Assembly (NCBI GenBank): GCA_937981555.1
Contig: CALJOK010000031.1
Location: 1 to 40,379 of the forward strand
Source: an uncultured Saprospiraceae bacterium
GTDB lineage: Bacteria; Bacteroidota; Bacteroidia; Chitinophagales; Saprospiraceae
Length of the DNA: 40,379 nt
Direction: 5' to 3'
This document shows positions 1 to 7,442 of this stretch, one piece after another; position 1 is the stretch's first letter, and each line of letters begins with the position of its first letter. The translations under genes and the position numbers were made by a program. The notes under the pieces are model-generated. The model saw only the letters and a program-made list of their open reading frames with translations, made no database searches and was not told the DNA's origin.

Positions 1-1
1 G

Positions 2-565
2 AAATCAGACATTTTACATTTCAAAAAAGATTATGAAACTGTAGTGTCAACAATTTCACATGCGATGTCGATGAGAGATACTTCGCAATATTATCAAAAA
101 ATGATTGGTGCAGCATACTTGCATTTGGAACAATATGACTCTTGTATTTTTCACCTCAAGGAGATAGTTCGAAAGAAGGAAGATTCTGAATTGACGCATT
201 ATCAATTGGCTTTGGCCTTTAAAGGAATTGGTGATTTGGAACAAAGTGAAGTGGAATATCAAGCTGCTATCGAAAAAGGAATTAGTGAACATGTTGGCGT
301 CTATTATAAAAACCTAGCACTTTTACTTGACGAACAGAATAAATTAAAAGAGGCAATTGCAGCTTGGAAAAAAGCGATAGAATATTCGCCAGAGGAAGAA
401 GTGTATTTATATTTTTTGGCAAGAGGTTGTGATAATTATTATCGAGATAAAAAAATTGCCAGACGATATTACCGACAATATTATGATACGAAACATAAAC
501 AGCATCGAGAGTATGTGAGGTTAAGAATTCAGTATTTGAATGGAGTGATTCATCAGCAAGGATAA
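2..565 (+). CDS. TPR-repeat protein, 5'-truncated by the window edge
   Basis: The reading frame is open to the first bases of the window, so this is the C-terminal end of a longer gene. The GTG at 44 is only the first start-like codon inside it. The visible 187 residues form helix-turn-helix tetratricopeptide repeats, with pattern residues such as YYQKMIGAAYLHLEQYD, YQLALAFKGIGDLEQSE and VYYKNLALLLDEQNKLKEA, which suggests at least three repeats. The C-terminal 40 residues are rich in Tyr, Arg and His (DNYYRDKKIARRYYRQYY). TPR arrays are protein-interaction scaffolds; the partner cannot be read from the sequence. The gene ends 97 bp before the BlaI-type repressor, and a hairpin repeat lies in the gap, so I infer a separate transcription unit. 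Confidence 0.8.
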   Translation, partial: KSDILHFKKDYETVVSTISHAMSMRDTSQYYQKMIGAAYLHLEQYDSCIFHLKEIVRKKEDSELTHYQLALAFKGIGDLEQSEVEYQAAIEKGISEHVGVYYKNLALLLDEQNKLKEAIAAWKKAIEYSPEEEVYLYFLARGCDNYYRDKKIARRYYRQYYDTKHKQHREYVRLRIQYLNGVIHQQG

Positions 566-579
566 ATTTTGAGTGAATA

Positions 580-629
580 GAAAAAATCGCTTCGCTCCTT
601 TTTCAGGTCAGCTAAAGCAGACCACCACG
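580..629 (+). repeat. Hairpin repeat family A, copy 1
   Basis: A 50-nt element that recurs almost exactly at 9483-9533 (one indel, one substitution). It has two parts: an A-run/T-run hairpin around TCGCTTCGCTC, and a second dyad GTCAGCTAAAGCAGAC followed by CACCACG. It lies between the TPR gene and the BlaI-type gene. It may act as a terminator for the TPR gene, but its recurrence elsewhere marks it as a dispersed palindromic (REP-like) repeat. Confidence 0.75.
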
Positions 630-662
630 GAGGAGTGATGATAAAATAAATAAATTTCAATT

Positions 663-1022
663 ATGAAAAGATTAACGAAAGCAGAGGAAGAAATAATGCA
701 GATCATTTGGCGACTGGAACGCTGTACGGTAAGTGATATTTTGAATGATTTGGGAGACCCAAAACCACCTCATAGTTCGATTTCTTCTATCGTTAGAATT
801 TTGGAAAAAAAGGATTTCTTGGATCATAAAGCTTATGGTCGCACCTATGAATATTTTCCAATTATTGAAAAAGATGATTATAGCAAATTCACATTGAAAA
901 AAATAGCGAGCGATTATTTTGAAGGTTCGATGAATCAGTTAGTTTCTTTTTTAGTAAAAGAAAATGATGTCGATGTGAAGGAACTTGGAGAGTTGTTAGA
1001 CAAACTTTCGGATGAAAAATAA
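663..1022 (+). CDS. BlaI/MecI/CopY-family transcriptional repressor
   Basis: A 119-aa winged-helix protein of the Penicillinase_R (BlaI/MecI) family. The N-terminus (LTKAEEEIMQIIW, then CTVSDILNDL and a recognition helix around SSISSIVRILEKKDFL) is the classic family pattern, followed by a wing (DHKAYGRTYEYFPII) and a C-terminal helical dimerisation part. Length is typical. In BlaR/BlaI systems the repressor is removed by a membrane metallopeptidase, and here the M56 gene follows at 45 bp, so the two probably work together. The Bacteroidota pairs are mostly not beta-lactam systems, so the signal sensed is unknown. A candidate operator lies immediately downstream, before the M56 gene. Confidence 0.9.
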   Translation: MKRLTKAEEEIMQIIWRLERCTVSDILNDLGDPKPPHSSISSIVRILEKKDFLDHKAYGRTYEYFPIIEKDDYSKFTLKKIASDYFEGSMNQLVSFLVKENDVDVKELGELLDKLSDEK

Positions 1023-1024
1023 AT

Positions 1025-1046
1025 TACTGTAACAGTATATTTACAT
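1025..1046. promoter_or_regulatory. Candidate BlaI-type operator between repressor and M56 gene
   Basis: Two overlapping dyads are visible. TACTGTAACAGTA (1025-1037) is a perfect 6+1+6 palindrome. TGTAACAGTATATTTACAT (1028-1046) has TGTAA/TTACA arms with an 8-bp spacer. BlaI/MecI proteins recognise TACA/TGTA half-sites, which fits, but binding is inferred. A near-identical 19-mer (18/19) lies at 4236-4254 just after the M56 gene. Confidence 0.4.
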
Positions 1047-1067
1047 TTTTTAAAAAACAGGAAAATC

Positions 1068-4000
1068 ATGTTTTTATATTTTTTAAAAGTTACCATTTGT
1101 TGGCTCGTGTTCTATTTAGTCTACTCCAGATTTTTGAGCAAGGAGACTTTTTTCAAAACGAATCGATGGTATTTGCTGGGTACTTTATTGTTGGGAGCGG
1201 GAATTCCGTTGTTGGAATTTTTACCAATCTTCCAAGTGGATAATCCTGTGGTGGTTTATTTCCAACCAATTAGCGAAGGTTCATACTATGTGCAAAGTGC
1301 TGTAAATGAAGCGGTTACAAATAATGTTTTGGATTGGAATAAACTATTTTTGGCAATCTATATAATAGGTGTTGTTGTTTGTAGTGCTCGATTTTTTATT
1401 GGTTTAGGAAAAATTTATGCCTTGTATCGCAAGTCAGAAATTATCCAAAAGGAAAACCACACCTTAGTTTTGACCAACGAACCACATCTACCATTTTCCT
1501 TTTTTAAATATATGTTTTGGAGTAAAGACTTGGAGATGAACGATGTTGATGGACAAAAAATAGTGACGCACGAAGTTGCTCATGTCAAAGGTTGGCATTC
1601 GGTAGATGTCATTTTATTAGAAATTTTTAGCATCATTTTTTGGGTCAGCCCGATGGTGTATTTTTATAAAAAATCATTGAAAACAGTTCATGAATATTTG
1701 GCGGATGCCGTGGTTCTGCAGACTACGCCGACTAAAAAGTATGGACACTTATTACTCAGACAATCGCAGTCCGGGCTGCAGATTGCGCTGGCAAATCATT
1801 TTTTTCATTCACAATTAAAACAGAGAATCGTTATGATGACCAGAAGTAAATCTCGCAAAGAGGCAATCGTAAAATACCTTTTTGCGCTACCCGTAATTTT
1901 ATTGTTATTAATTGCTTTTTCGAAAAAAGAAGCGATTGCGAATATGAACACTACTGCAAGTGAAATAACTAACGTTCAAGATTTAGATAAGGAAAAAGTA
2001 AAATCAGATTTTGAAGTTTTAGCAAAAAAATATCAAACTACAGATTTTGGTTTAAGAGAAAACCAAAAGGAATTTTTACTGCAATATACCCTCGTTACAT
2101 CTTCCTTGAATCGACAATTTCCTAATAATGAGTACGCAATAGATGAAATTGGAAGAAAGGTTTTAAAGGGATTTAATTTTCCAATGTTAACTTCTTATGA
2201 AAGACTAATTGCATTTAAAGGTAATGAAGAAGTAAAAGTGATTGATCTTGATGAAATGCCCCGCTTTCCAGGTTGCGAAGAAATTACTAAAAAAGAAAAG
2301 CGAGATGGATGTTCGGGAGCTAAGCTCCTAACTTTTATTTATTCCAATATTAAATATCCAGCAGAAGCTCGTAAGGCTGGAATACAAGGGTCGGTTGTCG
2401 TTAAAGTTACTGTCCAAAAAGATGGAGCAATTGCTAATGCAAAAATAACAAGAGACATTGGAGGCGGTTGTGGAGAAGAAGCACTTCGAGTAATTAACGC
2501 AATGCCTAATTGGATTCCTGGAACAAAAAATGGAAAAGCGATTGATGCGGAAAGATTGATTCCTGTGCAATTTAAACTTTCTGATGAATCCAAATTTAAT
2601 ACTACAGGTTCTCTTGAAGAATTATTAAAAGAGGAAAATGTTGTTTTCAGAATAGATGGAAGTACAGCTAATCTCGCTGAAGTAAAAGCACTAATGTCTG
2701 ATGATATAGCAAACATAGATGTGCATGAAGTGACTAAAATTAAAGGAGAAGAAGGCAAGGAGGATATCATTACCGATGAAAAAATAGTGATTGTTAAAAC
2801 TAAAGGATATCAACCTCAACCTGCCAAAAAAGAAGAAAGAAATATTAGCTACTACATTGATGGGAAACAAGCTAGTAAAAAAGAGGTGGATGCTTTGCCT
2901 TTGGATAAAATTGCTACTGAGACAAAAAGTGAAGTTATTGTGACTAAGAATGGCATTGCCAAAACAGTTGATATGGTAAAAGTAACTACGAAAAGTAGAG
3001 TCGAAGATTCTGAACCTGTTTACAAAGTCGTAGAAGAAATGCCTCGCTTCAAAAATGACGATTGCGAAAAGATAGAAGTCTACAAAGAGCAAAAGAAATG
3101 TGCTGAAACGGAGATGTTGGAATTCATATATTCTAATATTAAATATCCAAAAGCAGCTCGTGATGCAGGAATACAAGGACGAGTAATTATTAAATTTGTC
3201 GTGCAAAAAGATGGTTCGATTACTGATGCAAAAGTACTTCGTGATCCAGGAGGAGGTTGTGGTATGGAAGCAGAAAGAGTAGTTAACATGATGCCTAATT
3301 TTGTTCCTGGAAAACAAAAAGGGAAAGCGGTGAATGTAAGTTATACTTTGCCAGTTTCATTTAAGTTGGCTGAACCTGATCCAAAAGCAGATGTAAAAAT
3401 TGAGAATAATACTATAAAACTCAACAAAGATATGAAGCCACTTTTCATAGTGGATGGAGTGGAATTTGATAAATCGGCTGCGGGTGAATTGAAGCCAGAA
3501 GATATAGCAACAGTCAATGTTTTGAAAGGCGAGAAGGCCATGGAGAAATATGGGGACAAAGGAAAAAATGGAGTTGTTGAAATAATGTTGAAAGAGGGGA
3601 ACTCTAAAAATAAAGATGAGAATGACATAGTAACTTTATTTCAATATAGAGGATTCAATGGAGGGAAGATGGATTTTGATGGTTTAAAAATAGGTAAGGA
3701 TGGAAAAGAAGGAAAACCGTTTATTATCTTAGATGGTAAGCAAGTAGATAGGCAAGTTATTAAAGACTTGGGGCCAAATCAAATAGAAAGTGTATATGCA
3801 TTGAAGCCAGATCTAGCTGTGAAAAAATATGGTAAGAAAGGAAAAAATGGAGCAATTGAGGTGAATTTGAAAAGCGGAAAAGAAAGAAATCAACCCGCAA
3901 AAAAGAAAACAACTTTAAATGAAGCTGGTTTGACTTACGTGAAAATCTTTCCAAATCCAACTGACGGAATAATCAATATTGAATATGGAAGTCAAGATTT

Positions 4001-4193
4001 GCCAATGACGATTTCTATTTTTGGAATGGCTGGAAAAGAATATTATAAAAAAGAAGTAGAAGGAGGAAGCGGTTCACTTCAAAATATTGATATGTCAGAA
4101 ACAGGAGCTAGAGTGCTTTTTGTGAAATTTCAACAAGATGGAAAAACTTATACCGAAAAGATTATATTAAGTAATTCTTTTAAATTTGATTAG
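1068..4193 (+). CDS. M56 (BlaR1-like) metallopeptidase fused to two TonB C-terminal domains, plug-like repeats and a T9SS sorting signal
   Basis: A 1041-aa inner-membrane protein. The first ~290 residues carry about five membrane segments and the zinc motif HEVAH (H168, E169, H172), with a further VHEYLADA segment that supplies the usual downstream acidic ligand: peptidase family M56. Two TonB_C-like domains follow at about 395-507 and 657-767, each with FIYSNIKYP, AGIQG, VQKDG and GGGCG landmarks. Around and after them are short modules resembling TonB-receptor plug strands: two clear ones (VDGV...VLKGEKAMEKYGDKGKNGVVEI near 790-845 and a copy near 882-937) and two weaker ones near 525-580 and 600-650. 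The last ~85 residues (KIFPNPTDG to KIILSN) look like a T9SS type A sorting domain. It presumably cleaves the upstream BlaI-type repressor on sensing an envelope signal. M56-TonB fusions are common in this phylum. A sorting signal on a multi-pass membrane protein is odd. Confidence 0.88.
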   Translation: MFLYFLKVTICWLVFYLVYSRFLSKETFFKTNRWYLLGTLLLGAGIPLLEFLPIFQVDNPVVVYFQPISEGSYYVQSAVNEAVTNNVLDWNKLFLAIYIIGVVVCSARFFIGLGKIYALYRKSEIIQKENHTLVLTNEPHLPFSFFKYMFWSKDLEMNDVDGQKIVTHEVAHVKGWHSVDVILLEIFSIIFWVSPMVYFYKKSLKTVHEYLADAVVLQTTPTKKYGHLLLRQSQSGLQIALANHFFHSQLKQRIVMMTRSKSRKEAIVKYLFALPVILLLLIAFSKKEAIANMNTTASEITNVQDLDKEKVKSDFEVLAKKYQTTDFGLRENQKEFLLQYTLVTSSLNRQFPNNEYAIDEIGRKVLKGFNFPMLTSYERLIAFKGNEEVKVIDLDEMPRFPGCEEITKKEKRDGCSGAKLLTFIYSNIKYPAEARKAGIQGSVVVKVTVQKDGAIANAKITRDIGGGCGEEALRVINAMPNWIPGTKNGKAIDAERLIPVQFKLSDESKFNTTGSLEELLKEENVVFRIDGSTANLAEVKALMSDDIANIDVHEVTKIKGEEGKEDIITDEKIVIVKTKGYQPQPAKKEERNISYYIDGKQASKKEVDALPLDKIATETKSEVIVTKNGIAKTVDMVKVTTKSRVEDSEPVYKVVEEMPRFKNDDCEKIEVYKEQKKCAETEMLEFIYSNIKYPKAARDAGIQGRVIIKFVVQKDGSITDAKVLRDPGGGCGMEAERVVNMMPNFVPGKQKGKAVNVSYTLPVSFKLAEPDPKADVKIENNTIKLNKDMKPLFIVDGVEFDKSAAGELKPEDIATVNVLKGEKAMEKYGDKGKNGVVEIMLKEGNSKNKDENDIVTLFQYRGFNGGKMDFDGLKIGKDGKEGKPFIILDGKQVDRQVIKDLGPNQIESVYALKPDLAVKKYGKKGKNGAIEVNLKSGKERNQPAKKKTTLNEAGLTYVKIFPNPTDGIINIEYGSQDLPMTISIFGMAGKEYYKKEVEGGSGSLQNIDMSETGARVLFVKFQQDGKTYTEKIILSNSFKFD

Positions 4194-4201
4194 TTAATTT
4201 T

Positions 4202-4236
4202 AAAAACCTGTGCTGAATTTTTAGCACAGGTTTTTT
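4202..4236 (+). terminator. Rho-independent terminator after the M56 gene
   Basis: AAAAACCTGTGCT pairs with AGCACAGGTTTTT across a short loop and ends in a T-run. It lies 9 bp past the stop codon. The A-run on the left also makes it usable for the converging nitroreductase transcript. Confidence 0.85.
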
Positions 4237-4254
4237 GTAACAATATATTTACAT
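4236..4254. promoter_or_regulatory. Second copy of the candidate BlaI-type dyad
   Basis: TGTAACAATATATTTACAT differs at one position from the sequence at 1028-1046 and keeps the TGTAA-N8-TTACA arms. It lies between two converging genes, where no start needs a promoter, so its role (decoy site, chance, or an undetected transcript) is unclear. Confidence 0.25.
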
Positions 4255-4259
4255 ATAAA

Positions 4260-4838
4260 TTATCTCCACTCAACTTTTTCCTTAATTGATCTTCGCATCC
4301 CTTTGATCTCAGGCATTTCATGATAACCCATATACAAAAATCCCAAGCATTTTTCCCCTTCCTTCAATCCCAAATATTCACTCAAATATTTAACCGTTCC
4401 CGGCGAACTCCAATAGCAACCAATATTATAAGCCGTGCAAGTCAAGTACATATTTTGCACCGCAGCACCAACGGAAGCAACTTCTTCCCATTCAGGAATA
4501 CTTTCTTTTAAATCACGCTGCATACAAATCGCAATCATCGCATCACTTAGCAAAGCTTTCTTTTGCGTCTTTTTATATTTCATTTCTGAAAATTTTTCCG
4601 CAGCAATATTCGCTTTATAAACTTCCGAAAGTTTAATTCCTAACTGCTCCAAAGCTTCTCCTCGAAAAACTTTAAATCGCCAAGGTTCCGTTAATTTATG
4701 TGTAGGTGCCCAATTAGCATTTTCCAAAATTTGCTCAATGATCTCTTTTGGAATCGATTTTTGAATATATGATTTTGGAAAAATAGAACGTCGATTTTTA
4801 ATTAATTCGTTGACTTGCTCAGGCAATATTTTACTCAT
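4260..4838 (-). CDS. Nitroreductase-family FMN oxidoreductase
   Basis: 192 aa from the ATG at 4838; the frame stays open upstream but that extension (to 4964) is AT-rich and unlike the family. The start MSKILPEQVNELIKNRRSIFP, the NWAPTHKLTEPWRF segment and a C-terminal GFLYMGY are typical of nitroreductase-fold proteins (YdjA/TdsD-like), which bind FMN through the N-terminal Arg-Arg-Ser and use NAD(P)H to reduce quinones or nitro compounds. Length is normal for the family. It is a single-gene unit converging on the M56 gene. The natural substrate cannot be told. Confidence 0.88.
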   Translation of the reverse strand: MSKILPEQVNELIKNRRSIFPKSYIQKSIPKEIIEQILENANWAPTHKLTEPWRFKVFRGEALEQLGIKLSEVYKANIAAEKFSEMKYKKTQKKALLSDAMIAICMQRDLKESIPEWEEVASVGAAVQNMYLTCTAYNIGCYWSSPGTVKYLSEYLGLKEGEKCLGFLYMGYHEMPEIKGMRRSIKEKVEWR

Positions 4839-4950
4839 AAGGATAGATTTTATTTTTTGTAAAAGTATAACAAATAAAGGCTTATAAGGTTGATTATTCA
4901 TTAAAATAAATAAACTTTCAGTTTTTATTGAAAGTTTAGGAAATTGTATA

Positions 4951-4958
4951 TATCTTTG
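4951..4958 (+). promoter_or_regulatory. Bacteroidota -7 box upstream of the membrane-protein triplet
   Basis: TATCTTTG matches the TAnnTTTG -7 consensus, with TTG at 4928-4930 about 20 bp upstream as a candidate -33 element. It sits 21 bp before the ATG at 4980. Its position supports that start over the longer TTG-initiated frame at 4944, because the longer start would lie upstream of the transcription start. Confidence 0.6.
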
Positions 4959-4979
4959 AATCAACCAAATAAAAAGAAA

Positions 4980-5435
4980 ATGAAGACTCGAAAAATTTTG
5001 CTTAATGTTGATTTAGTTATTCAAGGTATTTTGATTTTGTTAGCCATTTTAGGAGCAATTACAACAGCTGTTACTTTTGGAGAAGCAGGCATAGCTTTAG
5101 GTTATGCACTTTTGTTATTAGGAGGCTGGCAATTAGGAAGTGGAGTATTTATGGGAATTATTTTAAGAGATGAAGTAAGAGCAAAGTATTTTTTAGGAAG
5201 TGTAATTTATCTTCTTCTGATTGCAACCTTTGGAGATTTTCTTCCTAAGAATAATGACCATGTATGGAAAATATTCGGAGTGATTTTCATAGTAATCATT
5301 CCAATGTTGATTGCATTTTGGTATTTTAAATTAACAAAATCAACGATCAAAAAAATAGAGATGAATATTGAGGTTCCTAGCGAAATGAAAGATATTCTTG
5401 ATAGCGAGGAGATTTTTAGACCAATTGAGGAATAA
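4980..5435 (+). CDS. Small membrane protein, tandem paralogue 1
   Basis: 151 aa with about four hydrophobic segments and a hydrophilic C-terminal tail. I do not recognise a named family. It shares with the next two genes a start pattern D-x3-Q-x-I-L (VDLVIQGIL) and a GGWQ motif before the second hydrophobic stretch (LLGGWQLGSGVF). Its tail EVPSEMKDILDSEEIF is nearly the same as that of paralogue 2. The start at 4980 is chosen because of the -7 box at 4951-4958 and the usual MKxRK beginning. It is the first gene of a three-gene operon (24-bp gap, then a 4-bp overlap). Confidence 0.8.
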   Translation: MKTRKILLNVDLVIQGILILLAILGAITTAVTFGEAGIALGYALLLLGGWQLGSGVFMGIILRDEVRAKYFLGSVIYLLLIATFGDFLPKNNDHVWKIFGVIFIVIIPMLIAFWYFKLTKSTIKKIEMNIEVPSEMKDILDSEEIFRPIEE

Positions 5436-5459
5436 TGATTTTACTAAAAATATAAAGTC

Positions 5460-5900
5460 ATGAAAAATTTAATCAAGTTTATAAAAGTAGATATCGTCGT
5501 TCAAAAAATATTATTTTTTGTGGTTTGTATAACTGGGATTGCTGTTATGCCATTAATAATTACTTTACCCATTTTAGGAGGCTGGCAAATATTAAGCGCA
5601 TGTATAATTTGGAATCGCTTAAGAGATAGGACGAGGAAAAAATATTTAGCATATAGTATTTCTTATTTGGCTTTGATGTGGCTGTCAGTCATTTCAGCAG
5701 ATTATTTTCAGTCAGGTTTATTTGAATTCATGGTAGGTTTGATATTTATTCCGATTCCATTTTGTATTGCGATATGGTATTACTTAGAAACAAAAAACAC
5801 ATTACTAGAATTAGAAAAAAAGGGAATCGTAGAGATGCCTGAAGCGATGAATAAAATCCTCGATAGTGAAGAAATTTTTAAAATAGAAGAAAGATTATGA
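5460..5900 (+). CDS. Small membrane protein, tandem paralogue 2
   Basis: 146 aa, about four predicted membrane helices, function unknown. It is clearly homologous to the gene before it: VDIVVQKIL at the start, LGGWQILSA in the middle, basic RLRDRTRKKY loop, and a tail EMPEAMNKILDSEEIF almost matching that of paralogue 1. The shared acidic tail is probably cytoplasmic and may be a docking peptide (inference). The ATGA overlap with paralogue 3 (5897-5900) indicates translational coupling. Confidence 0.8.
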   Translation: MKNLIKFIKVDIVVQKILFFVVCITGIAVMPLIITLPILGGWQILSACIIWNRLRDRTRKKYLAYSISYLALMWLSVISADYFQSGLFEFMVGLIFIPIPFCIAIWYYLETKNTLLELEKKGIVEMPEAMNKILDSEEIFKIEERL

Positions 5901-6253
5901 TTTCAAGAACAAGAATGAAACTAGATGTCCTCGCACAAAGTATTTTAATCGGTGCGTTTATATTGTTATGGATTTTTAATCGACAATTAATTTGGACGAA
6001 TACAATGTTGGTTATTTTAGGAATTTGGCAATTGGCGAGTGCGGTGCATTTGTTTTTTACTTACAAATATATTCAGCGAATTAATTTTCTGAAGACAGCC
6101 TTAGTCATAGGAATTAGCTTGCCCGTGTGGATTAATTTTGTAGGAAATTGGGCGTACGTTCCAGTTGGAGGAGTATTGTTATGGTATTTCTTTTGGAGTG
6201 TTCGAGATATGTTTATTGTGTATCGAAGACCGAGAAGTTTTTGGGATTTGTAG
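5897..6253 (+). CDS. Small membrane protein, tandem paralogue 3 (short form)
   Basis: 118 aa with about four hydrophobic segments. It keeps the family signatures LDVLAQSIL and LGIWQLASA, but lacks the acidic C-terminal tail (ILDSEEIF) of the two upstream paralogues and ends in a basic, aromatic RRPRSFWDL. The start overlaps the stop of paralogue 2 by 4 bp. It is the most diverged of the triplet and the last gene of the operon. Function unknown. Confidence 0.75.
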   Translation: MISRTRMKLDVLAQSILIGAFILLWIFNRQLIWTNTMLVILGIWQLASAVHLFFTYKYIQRINFLKTALVIGISLPVWINFVGNWAYVPVGGVLLWYFFWSVRDMFIVYRRPRSFWDL

Positions 6254-6261
6254 CTAAAACG

Positions 6262-6284
6262 TAGTTTTGGCTTTAGTCGAAAAA
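6262..6284 (+). repeat. Hairpin repeat family B, copy 1, with embedded -7 box
   Basis: TAGTTTTGGCTTTAGTCGAA followed by an A-run. Its first eight bases (6262-6269) fit the Bacteroidota -7 consensus TAnnTTTG and lie 43 bp before the ATG of the next gene, so it may serve as that gene's promoter. The preceding AGCTAAAAC can pair with GTTTTGGCT. Related copies are at 27990-28010 and 28907-28925. Confidence 0.55.
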
Positions 6285-6311
6285 AAAATAAAACCTCCAA
6301 AATTAATTTTT

Positions 6312-6938
6312 ATGAAAATCCGAAAAATCAAAAAACTACATTACTTCTCAGGAATTACCATTTCTGTTTTTGTCGGACTTCATTTATTCAATCATTTCTA
6401 TAGTATTTTTGGAATTGAAAAACACATAGAACTGATGAATTCCCTGCGACTATTTTATCGAAATATTTTAGTCGAATCTATTTTACTCATCGCAGTTGCT
6501 ATTCAAATATATTCAGGGGTAAAACTTTTTTCTCCTAAACGAAAATCAACCTTTACTTTCTTTGACCGACTTCAAATTTGGTCAGGACTTTACTTGTCGT
6601 TTTTTTTAATCTTTCATGTGACAGCTGTTTTTGGAGGGAGGTGGTTACTTGAATTGGACACTAATTTTTACTTTGGAGTTGCTGGCTTAAATACCTTTCC
6701 ATTCCTTATCTTTTTTATTCCATATTATGGTTTATCAATATTGGCATTCTTCGGTCATGTAGCTGCCATTCATAATTCAAAAATGAAACATACAATTTTG
6801 AGAATTACTCCAAGGCAACAAGCTAAATTTATTTTGGCCTTTGGTTTAATATGGACGATTCTAATTTTTTATGGATTAACGAACCATTTCAATGGGGTGA
6901 CAATACCTGCTGAATTTGATGTATTAATTGGAAAATAA
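6312..6938 (+). CDS. Multi-pass membrane protein resembling SdhC/FrdC-type cytochrome b
   Basis: 208 aa with about five membrane helices. Intramembrane or membrane-edge histidines H24, H28, H102, H149 and H154 and the segment DRLQIWSGLYLSFFLIFH recall the haem-b-ligating helices of succinate dehydrogenase/fumarate reductase membrane subunits (R-x-Q-x-x-SG-x-x-L...H). No flavoprotein or iron-sulfur subunit is adjacent, so a role in an SDH complex is not supported; it may be a stand-alone haem protein. The ATG at 6312 is preferred over an upstream in-frame TTG (6267), which lies inside a repeat. It is followed at 17 bp by a split-barrel FMN/haem-type protein, probably co-transcribed. Confidence 0.6.
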   Translation: MKIRKIKKLHYFSGITISVFVGLHLFNHFYSIFGIEKHIELMNSLRLFYRNILVESILLIAVAIQIYSGVKLFSPKRKSTFTFFDRLQIWSGLYLSFFLIFHVTAVFGGRWLLELDTNFYFGVAGLNTFPFLIFFIPYYGLSILAFFGHVAAIHNSKMKHTILRITPRQQAKFILAFGLIWTILIFYGLTNHFNGVTIPAEFDVLIGK

Positions 6939-6955
6939 TTTTAAAAAAAGGTAAA

Positions 6956-7441
6956 ATGAATATCCAAGATATTGAAGTTTGGAAAAAAATTAGAACGCAT
7001 TTTAAAACTAGTTTTAGTTCCAGTTTGCATGTTTCCATTGCTTCAGTTAATACGGAGCATCAACCAACGGTAACTCCAATTGGAAGTTTTTTTCTCAACA
7101 AAAATCAAACTGGTTTTTATTTTGAAAAATTCACCACTCAACTTCCTCATAATAGTAAGACGAATAAAAATGTTTGTGTTTTAGCAGTCAATAATGGGAA
7201 GTGGTTTTGGATAAAATCTCTCTTTAAAGGGAAATTTGAAAAAAATCCCGCTATCAAATTATATGGAGAACTTGGCGAAAGAAGGAAAGCAACCGATGCA
7301 GAAATGCACGCATTTAAGAGGAGGGTAAGATTTACAAGTAGGTTGAAAGGACATCGTCTGTTGTGGGATGGGATGGATTATATTCGAGAAATAAAATTTA
7401 CGAAAGCAGAGGAAATGAAGATTGGAAAAATGACTCAATAA
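6956..7441 (+). CDS. Pyridoxamine 5'-phosphate oxidase-like FMN split-barrel protein
   Basis: 161 aa. The pattern SLHVSIASVNTEHQPTVTPIG near residue 20-45 and the strand-rich middle (KNVCVLAVNN, IKLYGELGERR) fit the PNPOx-like split beta-barrel fold, whose members bind FMN, F420 or haem. Residues for pyridoxine phosphate catalysis cannot be assigned, so it should not be called PdxH. It lies 17 bp after the cytochrome-b-like gene; the pairing suggests a redox or haem-related unit (inference). It stops just before the left end of the palindromic element at 7443. Confidence 0.65.
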   Translation: MNIQDIEVWKKIRTHFKTSFSSSLHVSIASVNTEHQPTVTPIGSFFLNKNQTGFYFEKFTTQLPHNSKTNKNVCVLAVNNGKWFWIKSLFKGKFEKNPAIKLYGELGERRKATDAEMHAFKRRVRFTSRLKGHRLLWDGMDYIREIKFTKAEEMKIGKMTQ

Positions 7442-7442
7442 A

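Noticed and set aside
44-565. TPR gene as a complete 173-aa CDS starting at GTG 44
   Set aside because: The frame stays open upstream to the window edge with protein-like sequence, so the gene is truncated, not complete.
2339-2770. Minus-strand ORFs across the M56/TonB gene (2328-3317)
   Set aside because: They mirror the two TonB repeats on the other strand and have shadow-type composition.
4839-4964. 42-residue N-terminal extension of the nitroreductase
   Set aside because: Sequence is AT-rich and unlike the family; the ATG at 4838 gives the normal N-terminus.
4944-4979. TTG start for the first membrane-protein paralogue
   Set aside because: It would lie upstream of the transcription start predicted from the -7 box at 4951-4958.
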